Source: Cladopsammia gracilis
Lineage: Eukaryota; Cnidaria; Anthozoa; Scleractinia; Dendrophylliidae
Reading direction: 5' to 3'
Assembly (NCBI GenBank): GCA_022457155.1
Contig: JAJGOT010000922.1
Span: 1-64,000 of the forward strand
DNA length: 64,000 bases
The position numbers and the translations under genes were made by a program. Positions 1 through 11,239 of the stretch are shown piece after piece. Within the stretch, counting starts at the first letter, position 1. Every line of letters begins with the position of its first letter. Below the pieces are notes generated by a model. It was not told the origin of the DNA. It searched no databases and saw only the letters and a program-made list of their open reading frames with translations.

Positions 1-1023
1 CGTTCCGAGTGTCCGAAGGCCAAGAGCTCTCTCCCCCCCCCCCCCCCTGCATTTTGAGACATAATTTTGAGATAATCTGACAGTAGTATTTTATTTTATT
101 CTTTTTAGCTGTGTCAACGTTTTGACAATGTTAACCGAGCCTGCTGTAAGGCCAACAGTTTATGGTACTCCACGTTCCTTGCCATATAGTGTCCTTTGCA
201 TCATTTACATTGGGGGGGGGGGGGGGGGGAGAGAGGAAGCTTCAACACCTACGTAGGACCTTGGTTAAAAAGCACTTGGTAAAGAAATCACTGGTTGCAC
301 GATAATTTCTGTAAACCACAGTCAAACCTTCAGAGGTAGATCAATGAAATAATAGAAAGGTGTCAGTGTCATGTATTAAGGGGTGGCTCCAAATCAAGAG
401 GATGGATTGTATACTCGGCCTTCTCAATCATCCACTCTGAGATCTAGATATTTTGCTTACACAGTCACAGCTTACGGTCACTCCTGTATCTTGTTTTTGG
501 CATTTACCGTACAGTGATCGGATTGGTTCTGTTCCCAGTAGTGTGCGAGAAGGGGATTTTCAATTTTGCATGATTTCTACGGAAATCTGGTGCAATTCTA
601 CGCTCTTTTTAAGAATCACTCCTAAAAAGGCACCACGCAGCAACTTATTGAATGAAGAAATAGAAAGGAATTTGGACATTTTCCTTTGGAATGTTACTGA
701 ATGACTGCTTAGAAAAGTTGTAAAACCCCAATAATCGATAAAAATAAACCAAAACGGTTCTTTGAGGACGTGCTTACATAATGTTTAAGTCACGCAAGGC
801 AAGTCACGCGAACTACGGCGATCATTTTACAGAGACGGTTCAAGGCGATAAAGGGAGCCGCCTCACAAAGGAATACATTGAATTTTTAGTGGCGTTAAAA
901 CATACTGTACTGCATGAGAATGCTACAATTCTGGGTTGAATGCAGGCACGTGTTTGTTGATCGTATAAAACAAGTGTACAATATAATACATTACTAGGAG
1001 GGAAACAGCGAGAATGACATCAG

Positions 1024-1250
1024 GGGCCCGTTTCTCGAAACTCCCGGTAACTTTTCGGGCCCGAAGCCAAATATTGAAATCAAAATCTAAGGAATAAAAG
1101 CGCGGTCCTAGCGAACAAACCAGTCTATTTTGTTTTGCTAACTGATAGTTTTATCGTATTATCTGCAAAACTTTTGAAACCTCGATCTTCAATGAAAATA
1201 AAACAGCTTTCCGGGCCCGGTAATTACCGGGTCTTTCGAGAAACGGCCCC
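1024..1250. mobile_element. Foldback MITE with CAG target duplication (copy A)
   Basis: Inverted ends GGGCCCGTTTCTCGAAA and its near complement, with CAG on both sides. A 3 bp CWG duplication fits PIF/Harbinger-type transposition. It predates the segmental duplication because the same insertion is in both copies. Confidence 0.7.
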
Positions 1251-1293
1251 CAGGGAGGGAGGGGAGGGGATAGCTAACTACTCTAACAACATA

Positions 1294-1446
1294 CTATGAC
1301 GAAGTGAGAGACGTGCTGGACGACGAAGGAGGCTCGAAGGAAGTGCCAGACGTGGACGTGGGGTTTCGAGTCGAGGTACCAGAAGTTGGATTACCGGAAG
1401 TCGTGTTACCGGAATTACCGCCGCCGGAAGTGCGTGATGCTGCGTC
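1294..1446 (-). CDS. Duplicate PDE8 terminal exon (distal copy)
   Basis: A second copy of the terminal exon, same length (153 bp), open to the same TAG, with the same acceptor context. It encodes the same Ser/Thr/Gly-rich tail except for one Phe in place of Ser near ..GTSxEPP. Another base change is a synonymous Arg codon. It lies about 16.6 kb further downstream of PDE8. It could be an alternative last exon, a dead duplicate or an assembly duplicate; the sequence alone cannot decide. Confidence 0.6.
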   Translation of the reverse strand, partial: DAASRTSGGGNSGNTTSGNPTSGTSTRNPTSTSGTSFEPPSSSSTSLTSS

Positions 1447-2084
1447 CTGAGAATCAACAAAGGGACTAGTGTCAGATTAGGAATGGATCGATCAGCCATG
1501 TCGTACTTGCAGTCTAATGTTAAGGCCCAGTGTTAAGCATCGTTGGATAGATAGACAAGCAAACTGACTACAGGCATTAGGCAGACACACACGGCAGTTA
1601 AATTATCACTTGAGGGAGGAGGAGAAATGAGGAGGAGACGAGTAGAGATGAGACCAAAACCACGACATTGGCCGATTTACAACATTTGTAAACACCAAAG
1701 CCAAGTTAACCGAAAACCAATCACAGAGGCTGAGGAAGGAAAAAAAGAAAGAAAGAAAAAAAAAAAAAGAAACACACACGCGTAACCTTTAACACCTTAA
1801 ACCTCGAACTGACCAAAGACCAAAAGACCAAACTAGAAAACGAAAGAGAGAGAAAGATTATATAGACATTTTTTTCAAAGGGAAGTTAGAGCTCTGCTCA
1901 ATTACTTACCGTATTACTTCACTTGAAATGTCACATCAGTCTCAAAGAGGCATGAGCTGTAGAATTCCTTAGAAATTGCTTGCAACGTTTATAGTTCATA
2001 TAGTCCCATTTTAGAACTTTGGGAGGGGAGGGGAGGGGGGTCCTCTATGCAAGAAACATGGGTACTGTATTTATCATTTTAGGT

Positions 2085-2300
2085 ATGTTTTTTAAAGCGG
2101 TTTTCATTGGCTGAAAAAGATTGTGCCACTTTCTCACCCAAACAGAAGTAAAACCAAAACCAATCGTGACTTGCTCGCACGCGGTTTCCCGTGCTTGGCG
2201 TACACGTGTTTGATTGTTGTCTGCGTCTTGTGTATTTGGCAAGAGTGATTACATTGTACTTGGTTTTACAACATTTGATTACAAACCGCTCTAAAGGCAA
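2085..2300. mobile_element. GAGCGGTTTTCAATGG-type short element (copy A)
   Basis: Flanked by AGCGGTTTTCA at the left and a related AACCGCTCT at the right. The interior (AAACCAAAACCAAT, cgcacgcggtttcccg) is shared with 18735-18940 and with the foldback at 21235. It contains no coding capacity. Confidence 0.5.
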
Positions 2301-2703
2301 GCACAAGACTGCACAAAACTAATCTGTGCCTCTATGGGGAGGCTAACTTATCTGTGCCTCTATTTTCCTATGGGGAAAATAATATTTTGGGTGAGTCCTG
2401 ACAGAAAGATGGAGGAGACATAAGAGTTGATTGGATTTGAAAAATGGTATCTATGTAATGTAAGTGTAAGTATCTTGGCAGTATTTTGCGTTATCCGATC
2501 GCGAATGCAAGTTGAATTAATTTCATCGAGTCAAGTCTCGAGTCTGCGATGGGAAAAAATCCTTACTTTGCTGGAGCCATAATTGTTGCTAAAAGTGTAA
2601 CGATATTACAAATTAACTTTCTGGAAAACATTAAAGATTAAAAGCAAATTCTCAAGCTTATCTAAATGCTGGAATCCGAAAGTGTATAGAGCATATCATT
2701 TGA

Positions 2704-3128
2704 ACCCCCGGGGAGGGGGGGGGGGTACTCCCATATATGAGCTATATGACTTATATAGGTATGTGCCGCTGTGAAGGGTATGGTTTTCAGGCAGTTTAGT
2801 CTGGGATGGGGTATAGAAATCAGAGATTTTTGTTTGGTCTAGAATAGGGATCACTTTCGCGAAACTGATCAGTTGCGTGATGAATTTAGTCTAGGTAAGG
2901 TTTACTGGTAAATGGCATCTTAGACTGTGATAGTGAACGAGTTTCTGAAAATAGCGAGTCTGGAATAGGTCTAGGATAGGGTAGGGTTTTTCGGTTTTTA
3001 GTCTATAATAGGGTTGCAAAATGCAGCTAAAATGGTCTAGTATAGGTCAAGGGTCTCAGAGTCCCAGCGGCACCCCCCACCCAAAAATTTGCAAAGTACC
3101 CCAACACCCCCCCCCCCCCCCCCCCCCC
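2704..3128. mobile_element. CCCCGGGG-ended nonautonomous element
   Basis: Begins with a CCCCCGGGG/poly-G run plus GTACTCCCATAT and ends in a long poly-C run. The interior has many TATAGG / GGTCTAG repeats. It resembles the hAT-like element at 58847-59249. Target duplication is not resolvable because of the homopolymers. Confidence 0.5.
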
Positions 3129-3307
3129 AACCTTGTACCGCAAGCTACGCGTAACGCAATATTGCGGTAAACTTTTGTTTTTATAAACACGGTTCGATAT
3201 TTTTGAAAAGTGAACGACTTCAAACACAAAGAAAAAACAGTACATCGCTTTTTCAAAAGAAAAAAGAAAGGAAAAAACTAAAAACAATATATTGGATTCC
3301 CCACCAG

Positions 3308-4197
3308 GGGCCGTATTCACGAAAGCATCCAAGTCCAAAGAGCCTCCTAAGATATAACTTAGGAGATAACTGGTATTCACGAAGACCTCCTATTTTAAGA
3401 CATGTCTTATTTTTTTCTCCTAAGCTTAGGACCTCCTAAATTTTTAAGACATGTCTTAACTGGTATTCACGAAGACCTCCTAACTTAAGATATGTCTTAA
3501 TTTTTCTCCTAAACTTAGGAGGTCAAAATTGACCTCCTAACTTATTAAAACATGTCTTGACGGGGGCTAAATTCGATTGTTGACGAGTTTAACGTCGATT
3601 TTCAGCGTGATTATTGTGTATCACAATAGCTACCGATTAGATAAACATTTTAAAGCATTATATTGCTTTCCTAAGAAAAATTAAATATTTTCTAGTTATG
3701 TCAAACAACACGGTTAGTAACATATAGGCCTCCGTGGCATTAACGGGTTCCACATTTCTTTCTCATTACAGAGTTATATTTCCGTTTTCCGCCGTGAAAA
3801 TAAGCCCTTGTACAAGAAATATCGAACTGAGTAGACTCTATTAAAATGATGATGAATTTGTTTGTTGCTTTCGCTACTGACCATGTCGAGATGAAATAAA
3901 ACTTATTGTATTGTCATCGTAACAACAATTTACACAATACAAAAAATTCATCCATGTAATTTTCATAACTTATTATTCATAAGAGCGCGCCACATAAACT
4001 ATCTCTGATTGGTTTGCTTTTACTAATCGATAACTGCCCGCGACCATTAAACTTAGGAGACTGCTAAGTTACGCTTACCTAAGGATGGTCATAAGATATC
4101 GTGAATAGCACTTAGGACATATCCTAGGAAGCTCCTAAATTTACTCTTAAGTTATATCTTGAGATATATCTTAGGTAGGATTTCGTGAATCCGGCCC
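3308..4197. mobile_element. Foldback element, TIR GGGCCGTATTCACGAA
   Basis: About 890 bp, with GGGCCGTATTCACGAA at the left, the complement TTTCGTGAATCCGGCCC at the right and CAG on both sides. The left arm holds tandem copies of an ~85 bp unit rich in CCTCCTAA / AGGAG and GACATGTCTTA. There is no transposase. Confidence 0.75.
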
Positions 4198-7074
4198 CAG
4201 GATTCTAACCCGTCATTGTTGATTGGTACTTTAACCACTTGACCATACTGGAATAAATACTTAATAATGGTTAAATTTTATTATTTCAATGTCGATACAC
4301 GTTAAAAGAAAAGTTTACAGCCAAATGATGGAGTGAGTGAGTGAGTGACTGTGTAAAAATGTGCATATTTGCCACAGTCTGCGATAACCTGTTCATTACG
4401 TTTGAGCCACGCGGTTTAGCAACAATTCAAGACATGGTTCAGCCAATTAACTTTAGAGTGCTTTTTAGCATTGAATTTGAGTTAAGAGTTAAATATCGCT
4501 GAACATTTTTACATGGTTTATCTTATACATTTTACTATTCATGATCTTTATCTCTACATGAGATGGAACTGATGTGCAAGCAACACACAGGACGACGTTT
4601 AGCCGGTGTTAAACAAAACGGCGACCTAAACCAATTTCAAACTCGGCTAAAAAAATCATTTATCCACCAACTTATTAACAAGTGTGGAGGTCCGTTAGTT
4701 GTCTTCAATCGCGGCATAGTTGACCGTCCCAACTAGAATCATTCATTATTGTACGCTAGCGTCCCTGTACTCACCTTCCTGTCTTCACTGACTGAATCCT
4801 ACGATAAGGCACAACACGCAGATTGTTAAGCCTGACTAATACCTTCGTTAAAGATCAACATGTAAGTTATACAAGCCAAATAACAGCAAGTGAAACCTCT
4901 TATTTATGCGCCTTGTCAGTAAGCGCCTATTCAAAAGTTACAGTGGGCAGTCCGCTCCGGGCGGTTCCACTTGTTGCTACGAGAATAAAAGTTCAGTGAA
5001 AAATGCTTATGAAAACATCAGAAATTGCTTGCCGATTTGGATTTGAGGACAGCTAGCCAAACATCCATTTTTGGTGTAGGACTATCGGTAAGTACAACAT
5101 GATATTAACTTAACTATGTAATATTAACTTAACTTTTTATTTACCCTCGGTAGAATGCAATGAGCTTATGACGATAACATGAACGAGTGACCGAGTGACG
5201 ACCGGTGGCCAAAACGATACAAAACTGACATAATCTATTTTTGGATTTTTTTATTTCGCTATTTTTGTTAAATAGGATTGCAGAAAACGTTTTGTCGAGG
5301 GATAAATTTAATATTATTTAAAATAACCGTTGTAAAATTTATCCTTGAATCGGCAGAAAGATCTGTAGGGCAAGCATTGTTCCCACGCGATTGTCCCCGC
5401 GCTCAAAGCATGGAAGTAACAAACTACAACCGCCCGGAGCGAGCGTGCAGTTTTTAAAATTATTGCTTTCTGATACACACACACACATACCGAAAAGAGT
5501 TCAATGACTACAATACAATTGGCTGCGTTAGTCATGTGCAAGCAAACGTAACGTCCCAGTTCAGGGGAATTGATGAGGCATTGAAACTGGGCAGCCGGAG
5601 TTTCCTTCCCTGACCACTTAGTGAATTTCTCTCAAATTTTAATAACCAACCGGCAAGTCCTCCGCCCCAGTTGGGATCCATAATAATAATAATAATAATG
5701 GATATTTGATATTTCTTCAACGAGTTAAAGTGTCTGCAATTATAATAATAATAATAACAATAATAATTATAATAATGATAAAAACTCTATGTCAGGAATT
5801 ATAGCAGTCACCCCACTAAGTGAGGACACATCTAAAACATGAAAATAAAAATAGTACTAAAAAAAGAAACTAATACTAAAACTATTGAAACCAATTAGCA
5901 CGTTAATACTTAATTAAATAACGTTTCTTCCGCGTGTCTTGTGCGAGTGGACGTCGATTGGTTCGAGCGAAGCTAGCCGGCGATGAAAATGAGACTAAAA
6001 TGGTAGCCGGAAAGTTGGCCTGTACGTAGCCTGCGCGGGAGCCTGGTCACAAGTTTTAGAAAGATCTAAACTTGTATGGGAATTAGTTACTAGATTTGTA
6101 TGGAAATTGTAAGCTAAACAAGCTGTATCGAATGTATATTTTCGTGCAAAACCTAACATAAGGGTTCAAAGAAGCAACAGAATAAAATTTGAAACCAAAA
6201 CCATTTCTTTGTTTTTTTTTTTTTAATGTTATGCAAGGGAAGTACAGGGTAATACCTTGTTCACGAAACTTATTTCGGACCTTATACAAATATACAAGCA
6301 GTACTTATACCAACTAATGAAGCCGAAATAAACTGTCCTAAATTCTTAAATCGGCAGACAATTTCAAATGTTTTGACAAGCATTTTTTTTTGCCAAACTC
6401 TACTTGAGAGCGTATGTTGCCGGATGAATATACAAATCAATTATTTAGTTCTGTTTTCAATATTTAATCATTTACCTTTGAAAATCCCCTTTGGGGACGT
6501 GGTGAATAATATAGTTTCCTAGTAACGTAGGAGAACAGACTGGAGCGGTAAAAACCAATTAGAAAATACTGAGAAGTTGGACATGTAGTCCTTATATGGC
6601 GCCTGATTTATTATTCTTTTATAAGTATGTTAATTAGATCTACTGGCCTCGTTTTAGAGTAAACATTCTTTTGAATTTTACACATTCTGACGAGGCCAGT
6701 AGGGCTGAATAGCACGAATACAAGAGAATAATTAATCGGCCGCCATTTATGAATAAGGTCTATACCAGACGTTTCACTTGCTGCGATATTTGATTCGTAG
6801 AACTTACGTTGAGCTGTAAGAAAGGTATTAGTCAAGCTTAACAATCGTCTGTTGTGCCTCATCGAAGGATTTAGTAAAAAGAGGAAGGTGAGCGTTACAG
6901 TTTGTAAAACAATGAATCATTTTATCCTTTAGGTTCATGAGCTCTATATCTGTGTATTAATGTGCTAAAAACGTATTGTCATCATCGCACAACTGTCTTG
7001 CTACGAGAGTTTAGATCCAGGCAGAACGAAAAAACTTTCGAGTCACAAGATTTATCAGTAGCAATTTTCTGTAA
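4198..7074. other. Intergenic region without recognised gene
   Basis: Holds a (GAGT)n run at about 4332 and (AAT)n microsatellites at about 5686-5700 and 5741-5780. Several short ORFs look like noise. No gene or clear transposon end was seen. Confidence 0.5.
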
Positions 7075-7493
7075 AGGCGCTGTTACACTAGGCAATGTTT
7101 CGTGCAACTTGTCTTGCAATTTTGTTGCGACACAAGTTGCATGAAAAATTGCCCAGTGTAACATACCCCGCAACAAACATTTCTCGCGATTTTTTTGTTG
7201 CCGCAATCGTTGCGAGAAGTAGAAGTCGATTCTACTTTTCGCAACGATTCTCGCCACGCCGCAACGAAGTTTTCAAGCGTTGCGTGGTGTAACATGTTTC
7301 CTGCAACTTGTGTCGCAACGTTTTGTGACTTTAGCCAATGAAATTGCTCCTTTCACCGTCGGGCGAGACAAATGGCAAGAAACATTGCCCAGTGTAACAC
7401 CCTCCAGGCAACTTGTCTCGCAGCATCGCAACGCACGGTTTTTAGTTGTTGCGAGACAAGTTGCACGAAATATTGCCTAGTGTAACAGCGCCT
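7075..7493. mobile_element. Harbinger-type MITE, 419 bp, copy 1
   Basis: Ends are AGGCGCTGTTACACTAGGCA and its complement, with TAA on both sides. Inside it repeats the AGTGTAACA...GCAACTTGT module several times, so it looks like nested inverted repeats. An opposite-orientation copy of equal length lies at 31685-32103. The short ORFs across it are spurious. Confidence 0.85.
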
Positions 7494-7908
7494 TAAGACT
7501 GTGAATAGCAAACTGTGTAAGAGAATCCATGTGAACATGTTCAGTGCTTTTTAAAACTTCAAATAATTGGGTTTCACTTGCCTCGAATATTTACTTTTGT
7601 CCCCATGCAGGCCCCCCATTTGACCCAACATTGTTGTGAAAGGTTCTCTCTAAGTGGGTGGGCTCGAGTGTGTTAAGGCTTGACTCAACCAGTAATTTGG
7701 TGGATTTTGTTTTTCACGTAAAAGCATTTCTTCAAACTTTATGCAACGTGGCATGCATTTTATTATTGCTCGCGTTTGTATCCATTTAAGGACATACCAG
7801 GTATGTCCAAAACGTAGGTAGGTATTAGGTATTACCAAAACGTGAAACTTTTCCTGATTGACGTAACTTACAGCTTGAGAAGACGCAAAAAACTTTCACT
7901 TTTCAGTA

Positions 7909-8049
7909 GAGTGATTTTACTTCATCTGTGAAACACTATCTAACAATTAGTGCGTGATAGTCAAAATTAAACAAAAGAAAACAAAGGAATTATAGTCTAA
8001 AAGTGCGTACTATTCTACTAACTATTTCACAGATGAAGTAAAATCACTC
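7909..8049. mobile_element. Tc1/mariner-like MITE, 141 bp, copy 1
   Basis: Inverted ends GAGTGATTTTACTTCATCTG and complement, with TA on both sides. It is in inverted orientation to the element at 8126-8266 and of equal length. Confidence 0.8.
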
Positions 8050-8125
8050 TATTGTTTACTCTTTGTAGTTATATTACAGAAGGTGATTTAATTTCATTAA
8101 ATATGTCGTGCCACCGAAAGTGTTA

Positions 8126-8266
8126 GAGTGATTTTACTTAACCCGTGAAATACTTAGTAGAATAGTACGCACTATTAGACTATAATTCCATTGTTTTCTT
8201 TTGTTTAATTTGGACTATCACACACTAATTGTTAGATAGTTTTTCACGGGTTAAGTAAAACCACTG
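8126..8266. mobile_element. Tc1/mariner-like MITE, 141 bp, copy 2
   Basis: Same length and core as 7909-8049 but reversed, with TA flanks. Its ends read GAGTGATTTTACTTAACCCG, differing from copy 1 in the same inner positions on both arms. Confidence 0.8.
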
Positions 8267-8959
8267 TATCATCTCCCAGTAATCATGTTGTAGCTAGTTT
8301 CACAATGACAGCAGTATTAAATTTCCACACTCTGTGCCACGAGGTGTAGGTCTCGCTTTCTGCATATACCTCATTAATATGATCGTTAGCATGGCACATA
8401 TTCGGAGTTAGCTGGACTGTTCATTTACAAGATTTACGTATCCGAAGCTCTAATCTGACGATCTTAGCTCATTTTAAAGAGAAGCCAAATGGCGCGTTGA
8501 CGAGAAGAGAAGCTGAATTTGTCCGATTGTTCTAGTTAAGATTTCGAGCTCCGGTTAGAATTTCAAATTTAAATTGGAATTTCGAAGTAGAAAGTGTGTG
8601 GCCACTTACGTCACTTGGAATAAAACTGCACATTACTGTTTAACGGAAGCAAATGTTAACTTAACGTTTAAAAGTCCTTTGTCACGAATCTTCCAGGTAT
8701 GCCAGGGATTGTCTTTAAATGGACGCACCCATGAGACATATTTATCCGCGCAGTGCCAAATTGGACCGGCTTGGTAGCGTGATTAACCTTTTAGTGAATT
8801 CAAATAAAAAGTACCAGGAAAGCAAAGACCTTACCTTAAAAGTGCGGCACCGCAAAAGCTAGCTTTCCCAAGAAAAAAATTAATCTAAATGTCTGATGGA
8901 AGCAATGTGTTTTTAATTATTTAAAACATGAATTAAGTAAAGTCGCACTCGAGCAAGAT

Positions 8960-9226
8960 GGCCCACACGGCCGGAGCTTAACCCGGTTTCTGTAGCATGA
9001 AGCGACTAGGAATATTGCTACTCCCCCCTGGATGGGATGCTAGTCCATCGCAGGGTTACCCCAGCATTTTGTCGCTGGTACCCATTTATACACCTGGGTG
9101 GAGAGAGACAGTGTGGAGTAAAGTTTCTTGTCTAAGGAAACAACACGACGGCAGAGACCAGGCTCGAACCACCGACCTTCAGGTTGAAAGTCCGACGCGC
9201 TAACCACTAGACCACTGTGTCTCCAC
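8960..9226 (-). mobile_element. tRNA-derived SINE
   Basis: The minus-strand head has an A-box-like GGTCTAGTGGTTAG and a B box GGTTCGAGCC at 9161-9170, both expected of a tRNA-derived pol III promoter. The body includes a GGATGGGATGCTAG segment on the plus strand. A second copy lies at 28760-29092. Confidence 0.8.
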
Positions 9227-9477
9227 ACAAAACATGAATTAAACCAAACTTTAACCTATGATACAAATTACAAATTAAAATTGAATTATCAATTATTTTA
9301 TTTTGCTGATAGTGTCGGTTTTTTTTAACACCGCGTCTTTTAAGATCAATTAATTTGATTTACTGTAAAGGGCACTCATCTTTTCATGTCCTTTTTACTC
9401 ATGTGCGTAGCTATAAAATGGCCTCCGTTTTTCTTATTTGCCACATCACGTGTTTCTGGGAACAAGCCGTCCCAAGA

Positions 9478-10150
9478 TGTCACAATGGTGTCTCGCAAAA
9501 ACTGAATGTGCATGGCAAGCCAATATAAACATTCAAACGCATGGACAAAACCATGCTGAAAGAAAACCAGCATATCGGATCTAGTAAAGACCTACGGTCC
9601 CCAAATATATGAAACTAGAACTCAAATCTGCAAAGGACCGCAAACGATAATCCTCGCAACACGTGATGTGGCACGCGTGATGCGCGTGACAAGTTGGTTC
9701 CAAGGTACGGAATTTGATATTGTGCACGGGTCATTGTGCAATCTATTTACGAATGCATTCTTGTAGTCGTTCTTAGTTTGCTACAAGCTTCACCGCGCTG
9801 ACGAGCCCCAAACAGGGCGAAAATGCTGTCTGCGGTTGCTACCCTGCTTTATCGGTTTCTATCGTATTGGTGTCTCGCAAAATCTACTTGTTTACGTAGT
9901 CAGATCAGCCTTGCAGTTTGTCGTTATGTTTGTTTTTTGTTTTTTTTTTGGCTGATGAGGTCTTTCGTAGATCCTACGTATCGTCTATAGCATCTTTGCA
10001 GATTTGAGTTCTATTTTCATATATTTTCGGATCGTAGGTCTTTACTAGATCCGATATGCTGGTTTTCTTTCAGCATGGTTTTGTCCATGCGTTTGAATGT
10101 TTACATTGGCTTGACATGTACATTCAGTTTTTGCGAGTGACATCTTGGGA
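9478..10150. repeat. Inverted repeat pair around 9478-9640 and 9987-10150
   Basis: A ~160 bp segment (CATGGACAAAACCATGCTGA...) is present on the plus strand at the left and as its complement at the right. They flank one copy of the 280 bp direct repeat listed separately. Confidence 0.85.
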
Positions 10151-10436
10151 CGGCTTGTTCCCCGCAACACGTGATGTGGCACGCGTGATGCGGGTGACAA
10201 GTTGGTTCCAAGGTACGGAACTTGATATTGTGTACGGGTCATTGTGCAATCTATTGACGAATGCATTCTTGTAGTCGTTCTTAGTTTGCTACAAGCTACA
10301 CCGCACTGACGAGTCCCAAACAGGGCGAAGCAGCTGTCCGCGGTTGCTACCCTGCTTTATCGGTTTCTGTCGTATTGGTGTCTCGCAAAATCTACTTGTT
10401 TACGTAGTCAGATCAGCCTTGCAGTTTGTCGGTTAT
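9652..10436. repeat. Direct repeat pair 9652-9935 and 10163-10436
   Basis: Two ~275-285 bp direct copies beginning GCAACACGTGATGTGGCACG and ending near CAGCCTTGCAGTTTGTCG. They differ by scattered substitutions. With the inverted pair they form a composite, partly duplicated foldback element. Confidence 0.88.
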
Positions 10437-10439
10437 GAA

Positions 10440-11239
10440 ATTGAAGAGCGCGTGAAAACTGTGTTCAGCCACCTTAAATGCTTTCGATCATGGCGTACGG
10501 ACCGAGCGCAGCAGTGCATAATATCCTTTTTTTTACCTTTGTTTGCTCCTTTGACATAACAGGTCTTTACACATATCTTATGTAAAATTTTTTGCTGATT
10601 CACCTAGTAAGAATATTCTTTGCAGCCAGTTTCATGTATTTTTTTGTAGACCCTAAAAACGAGGTTGTTGCTGTAACAACCAGCATCTTCTGTAATCAAT
10701 GCACTTTTAATTGGATTTTCTATTCCCGTCCGTGAAAATGTTCAATGCCATCAAGGCTTCAAAAAAAGTCACTGATTATTTATGAATTCAGCACCTAAGG
10801 ATTTAAAACTGACAAGCTGAATAAAAGAATGGCATGACAATATCATTCGCGTTTTTTAGTACCACGTTTGGTTCGTGTGTGTAGGTCGGAAGGCAAAAAA
10901 AATGGCATTTACTCTGGTAAGGTGTTGGGTTTTAAATTTGAAGTTTCCGGCCAACAAAGTCATGAAGATTGTCTCGTTAAAAAGAAAATTTCGTGGCCCT
11001 GGTCGTAGCATTCACATTGCTTGTTGTTATTGGCTGATTATTTATAAATTCAATGATATCAAGACAAGCGAACTAATATCACAAAAAAGCCCATTAGGAG
11101 CTAAAAACGCTAAACTGTGCGAAATGAAAAACAGAATGGCACGACAATAACCTACCCTTTTTACGTTCTTCTTATGTTATCTGTAGGTTGAAAATTTGTT
11201 GTAACGAGTTGGCTGACGAGCTCCAGGCTTGTAAAAGTC
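10440..11239. other. Upstream region of the GT31 gene
   Basis: Holds a short fragment (10486-10520) of the foldback family seen at 12423 and 44036. It also has two loosely similar stretches ending in GAATGGC(A/G)(T/C)GACAATA (about 10800-10850 and 11110-11150), suggesting an old local duplication. A 91-codon ORF at 10875-11150 is not recognised and is probably not a gene. The promoter is not identifiable. Confidence 0.4.

Larger units (their letters stand above)
1..2466. repeat. Segmental duplication, copy A
   Basis: Nearly identical, in direct orientation, to 16615-19112. Differences are scattered substitutions, small indels and homopolymer length changes. It carries the duplicate PDE8 terminal exon, the 3' UTR with polyA signals and most of the terminal intron. 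The left end is cut by the window. The right end falls at a GTAAGTG shared by both copies. Confidence 0.95.

Noticed and set aside
453..704. 83-codon ORF present in both duplicated blocks (also 17080-17331)
   Set aside because: It is on the opposite strand within the PDE8 3' UTR. Conservation is explained by recent duplication, and the sequence has no known domain.
3027..3380. 117-codon minus-strand ORF
   Set aside because: It reads through poly-C/poly-G (Gly run) and the ends of two repeat elements; no family resemblance.
7083..7480. Overlapping ORFs on both strands
   Set aside because: They lie inside a 419 bp MITE built of repeated modules, and the same ORFs recur in the inverted copy at 31685-32103.
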